A stretch of DNA of 55,464 nucleotides from Pelagibacteraceae bacterium AG-345-F21 (lineage in GTDB: Bacteria > Pseudomonadota > Alphaproteobacteria > Pelagibacterales > Pelagibacteraceae). Under the pieces are notes generated by a model. The model saw only the letters and a list, made by a program, of their open reading frames with translations. It made no database searches and was not told where the DNA came from. Below, in pieces: positions 53,062-55,464 of this stretch; the stretch's first letter is position 1, and each line of letters begins with the position of its first letter. A program made the translations under genes and the position numbers. The stretch lies in the NCBI GenBank assembly GCA_003281795.1, contig QCAW01000006.1, forward strand, positions 1 through 55,464. The letters run 5' to 3'.

Positions 53062-54543
53062 TTAATTAATTAAAGCTCTCTTTATTGCTTTAGACCAACC
53101 AATTATTAGAGAGTTTCTTATTTTATTTTTCATTTTTGGAGAGAATTTTTTTTCTAAGCTCCAGTTTTTTGAAATATCTCTAAGTGATTTATAGCATCCA
53201 ATTTTTAAACCGGCCATAAAAGCAGCGCCTAAGGCAGTAGTTTCGTGCACTTTTGGTCTGAATACCTTTACATTTACTATGTCAGATAAGAATTGAGAAA
53301 ACCAATTGTTCATCACCATTCCGCCGTCTACTTTGACTACTCTAGGTCGCAGCCCATCATGTTTCATAGCTTCAAATAAGTCGTATGTTTGATAAGCAAC
53401 TGACTCTATAGTAGCTCTGACAATTTCTTTTGGTCCAGTATCTCGAGTAAGACCGCTTAAAACACCTCTAGAATTTTGGTTCCAATAAGGTGCTCCCATA
53501 CCAGTGAACGCAGGAACTAGATAAACATCTTTATTGTCTCTTAATGAATTTATCATCTTTTCTGTTTCTGATGCTTTTTTAAAAAACTTCATTCTATCCC
53601 TAAGCCACTGAACTCCTGCTCCAGCAATAAAAATAGATCCTTCCATAGCATAAGTAGTTTTGCCATTTATTTTGTAAGCTATAGTGGTTAATAGTCTATT
53701 TTTAGAATAAATCTTCTTGGTGCCAGTGTTTAATAATACAAATGCTCCAGTTCCATATGTGCTTTTTAATGAGCCTGGTTCAAAACAACACTGTCCAATT
53801 GATGCTGATTGTTGATCTCCTACAACTCCTGTAATCGGAATAATTTTACCGGTAATAGATGGATGGGTGGAACCATAATTATCAGCACAATTCTTTACTT
53901 CTGGAAGAATATGTTTTTTAATTTTTAATATTTTCAAAATGGTATCATCCCATTTATTTGTAGAAATATTATATATCATTGTCCTACTTGCATTAGTCGC
54001 ATCTGTAGCATGAACTTTTCCTTTAGTAAGTCTCCAGATTAAAAAGCTATCAATAGTCCCAAATAAAAGCTGTTTATTGTTCATAAGTCTTTTAGCTAAA
54101 GGTACATTATCCAATATCCATTTTATTTTTGTACCTGAAAAATAAGAGTCAATTGGAAGTCCAGTTTTATTAAATATAAGAGTTTCTTTGTTTTGTTTTT
54201 TTAACTTTTTACAATAATCAGCTTGTCTACGGTCTTGCCAAACGATTGCTTTATAAACAGGTTTCCCTGATTTTTTATCCCACAAAACAGTGGTTTCTCT
54301 TTGATTTGTTATTCCAATTGCAAGAACCTTTCCCTTTAATTTTTTTGCTTTAGAGATAACATCTTTTAAAGTTTTAATTGTTGTTTTCCAAATTTCTTCA
54401 GGATCGTGTTCTACCCATCCACTTTTCGGGAAGTATTGTGGAAATTCTTTTTGAGAAGAAAATATTGGTTTTCCTTTTAAATCAAATAAAATTGATCTGT
54501 TCGATGTTGTGCCTGCATCTATAGAAATGATAAATTTTTTCAT
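53062..54543 (-). CDS. glpK: Glycerol kinase
   Basis: 493 residues, an FGGY kinase that phosphorylates glycerol to sn-glycerol-3-phosphate. It has ISIDAGTTSNRSILFD, SGWVEHDPEEIW, GITNQRETTVLWDKKSG, VWQDRR, GVVGDQQSASIGQC, MEGSIFIAGAGVQWLRD and VKVDGGMVMNNW. The ATG overlaps the gpsA stop as ATGA, so the two are translationally coupled. Its place beside glpV strongly supports glycerol as the imported substrate. Confidence 0.96.
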   Translation of the reverse strand: MKKFIISIDAGTTSNRSILFDLKGKPIFSSQKEFPQYFPKSGWVEHDPEEIWKTTIKTLKDVISKAKKLKGKVLAIGITNQRETTVLWDKKSGKPVYKAIVWQDRRQADYCKKLKKQNKETLIFNKTGLPIDSYFSGTKIKWILDNVPLAKRLMNNKQLLFGTIDSFLIWRLTKGKVHATDATNASRTMIYNISTNKWDDTILKILKIKKHILPEVKNCADNYGSTHPSITGKIIPITGVVGDQQSASIGQCCFEPGSLKSTYGTGAFVLLNTGTKKIYSKNRLLTTIAYKINGKTTYAMEGSIFIAGAGVQWLRDRMKFFKKASETEKMINSLRDNKDVYLVPAFTGMGAPYWNQNSRGVLSGLTRDTGPKEIVRATIESVAYQTYDLFEAMKHDGLRPRVVKVDGGMVMNNWFSQFLSDIVNVKVFRPKVHETTALGAAFMAGLKIGCYKSLRDISKNWSLEKKFSPKMKNKIRNSLIIGWSKAIKRALIN

Positions 54544-55464
54544 CTGAATAACTCCCAGTCGATATCAAGTTTTTTATCCTCTATTATTGCATTGATCATA
54601 GCAAGCATTAAAGGTAATGTTTTTTTATCAAAGTCCTTATTTACTTTTTTTCCAATTTCGATAGCTAAATCGGCTCCTTCAACAGTTACTTTTTCCATTT
54701 TGATCTTTTTGGCTTCTGAAAATTTTAAACCTTCACCTATAAATGAACCCATTTTAGCGTTTCTTCCCCCACCAGAACTTACATAAAGATCACCTAAACC
54801 TGCTAAACCTTTAACAGTTTCTTTTTTACCTTCAAGATGTTCAACAAATATTTCCATTTCATAAATTGACTGTTTTATTAATGCTGAAGCTGTATTTAAA
54901 TAATTTTTTTCTCTGATTTCTTTTGTTGCGTTAGTGCTACACAGTCCTTTTGCAGTTCCTACGGCCATAGAAAAAATATTTTTTATAGCTGCTGAAACTT
55001 CAACTCCATTAATATCGTTAGAGAATGAAGTGTGATAATAATTAGTATTGAGCATGTCAGCAATTTTTTTTGCGGTTTTAATATCTTTATTAGCTATAAC
55101 TACACTGCTATGTATTCTGTTTGCTAATCCTGCTGCTAAACAAGGACCTCCTACAGCAGAAATGTTTACATTTTTAATCCCGTGAGAAGACAAAAGTCTT
55201 TTTAATTTGTCTACCAAAAGCTCATACTTGTTTTCATAAATACTTAAACCTTTTGTGAGCATCAAAAGATTAGGAACTTTACTATTTTTGTACAATTTGC
55301 TTATCTGATCAGAAACCCATTCAATTCCCTTTGAGCTAATACCTAAAACAATCAAATCAACATTTGACTTCAAAATTTCATTAAATTTTTCAAATTTAAA
55401 GATTTTTATTTCTTTTGGAATATTTGTATTAAGACCAGGATGTAAGTTGTGTGTTTTATTTAAA
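54540..55464 (-). CDS. gpsA: NAD(P)-dependent glycerol-3-phosphate dehydrogenase, N-terminus cut by window edge
   Basis: The frame stays open to the right edge, so the start and the Rossmann GxGxxG are outside; a TTG at 55373 is not the real start because upstream residues (HPGLNTNIPKEIKI) align with the family. It has TKGLSIYE, SAVGGPCLAAGLA, the catalytic Lys region VSAAIKNIFSMAVG, GLAGLGDLYVSSGGGRNAKMG and VTVEGADLAIEIGKK. It interconverts DHAP and glycerol-3-phosphate. It is usually biosynthetic, but ATGA coupling to glpK suggests that here it oxidises the G3P formed from glycerol. Confidence 0.94.
   Translation of the reverse strand, partial: LNKTHNLHPGLNTNIPKEIKIFKFEKFNEILKSNVDLIVLGISSKGIEWVSDQISKLYKNSKVPNLLMLTKGLSIYENKYELLVDKLKRLLSSHGIKNVNISAVGGPCLAAGLANRIHSSVVIANKDIKTAKKIADMLNTNYYHTSFSNDINGVEVSAAIKNIFSMAVGTAKGLCSTNATKEIREKNYLNTASALIKQSIYEMEIFVEHLEGKKETVKGLAGLGDLYVSSGGGRNAKMGSFIGEGLKFSEAKKIKMEKVTVEGADLAIEIGKKVNKDFDKKTLPLMLAMINAIIEDKKLDIDWELFR

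Noticed and set aside
55371-55373. TTG start for a full-length gpsA at 55373
   Set aside because: The frame continues upstream to the edge with family-like residues (HPGLNTNIPKEIKI), so the gene is truncated by the window rather than starting here.
1-55464. CRISPR array, insertion sequence, prophage or other mobile element
   Set aside because: I found no regularly spaced repeats, transposase or integrase motifs, or target-site duplications. Composition is even and the gene order is core-like.

Overview
The window looks like a chromosomal segment of a streamlined marine alphaproteobacterium of the SAR11 / Pelagibacter type. It is strongly A+T-rich. Genes are packed with 1-8 bp overlaps (many ATGA and TAATG junctions). 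The gene order is alphaproteobacterial: ssb-gyrA-coaD-ppi-tgt; xthA-erpA | dgt-argS-(SPOR position)-nagZ-scpA-scpB-tatABC-serS-yajC-secD-secF; sdhE | recG. I see no rRNA, CRISPR array, insertion sequence, prophage or other mobile element. No gene-free stretch exceeds about 190 bases once the small genes described here are counted. The assignment to SAR11 is inferred from composition and gene content, not from a marker tree.

Regions. 1-3.7 kb: the edge of sdhE, then recG, a DUF502 membrane protein, a Tat/lipoprotein M48 protease and tRNA-Lys. 3.8-12 kb: tgt, cyclophilin, coaD, gyrA and ssb, with uvrA divergent. 12-25.7 kb: a PuuD-like membrane protein, SecDF-YajC, serS, TatABC, ScpAB, nagZ, argS, dgt, erpA, xthA and a mannose-1-phosphate guanylyltransferase. 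25.7-32.6 kb: ilvD, valS, tRNA-Cys, tRNA-Asn, a PraR-like XRE regulator, a secreted DUF6134-like protein and a cysteine synthase. 32.6-37 kb: a general amino-acid ABC transporter (aapJQMP) with a lipoprotein binding protein. 37-39.2 kb: zapE, galE and tRNA-Arg. 39.2-43.5 kb: a ferric-iron ABC transporter (fbpA-[CxxC microprotein]-fbpB-fbpC) behind two Fur-box-like sites. 43.5-46 kb: a hydratase-family protein, pyruvate kinase and a 56-aa protein. 46-55.4 kb: a glycerol uptake and catabolism cluster (gpsA-glpK, glpV, glpS-glpT-glpP-glpQ-glpU) that runs into gapA.

How the genes work together. The right end reads as a glycerol-to-lower-glycolysis block: an ABC importer (GlpVSTPQU), glycerol kinase, an NAD(P)-type glycerol-3-phosphate dehydrogenase, GAPDH, and pyruvate kinase close by. 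Two transporter operons (aap and glp) share one layout: binding-protein gene first, then a strong intrinsic terminator, then membrane and ATPase genes about 25 nt later. Termination with partial read-through would make binding protein in excess.

The points most worth a second look are: a tRNA-guanine transglycosylase whose four zinc ligands are all reduced to a single Cys, with queA missing from its usual place beside it; the Fur-box-controlled fbp operon with an unannotated CxxC microprotein, a palindromic element and a divergent small membrane protein; and several very small genes coupled to known genes.
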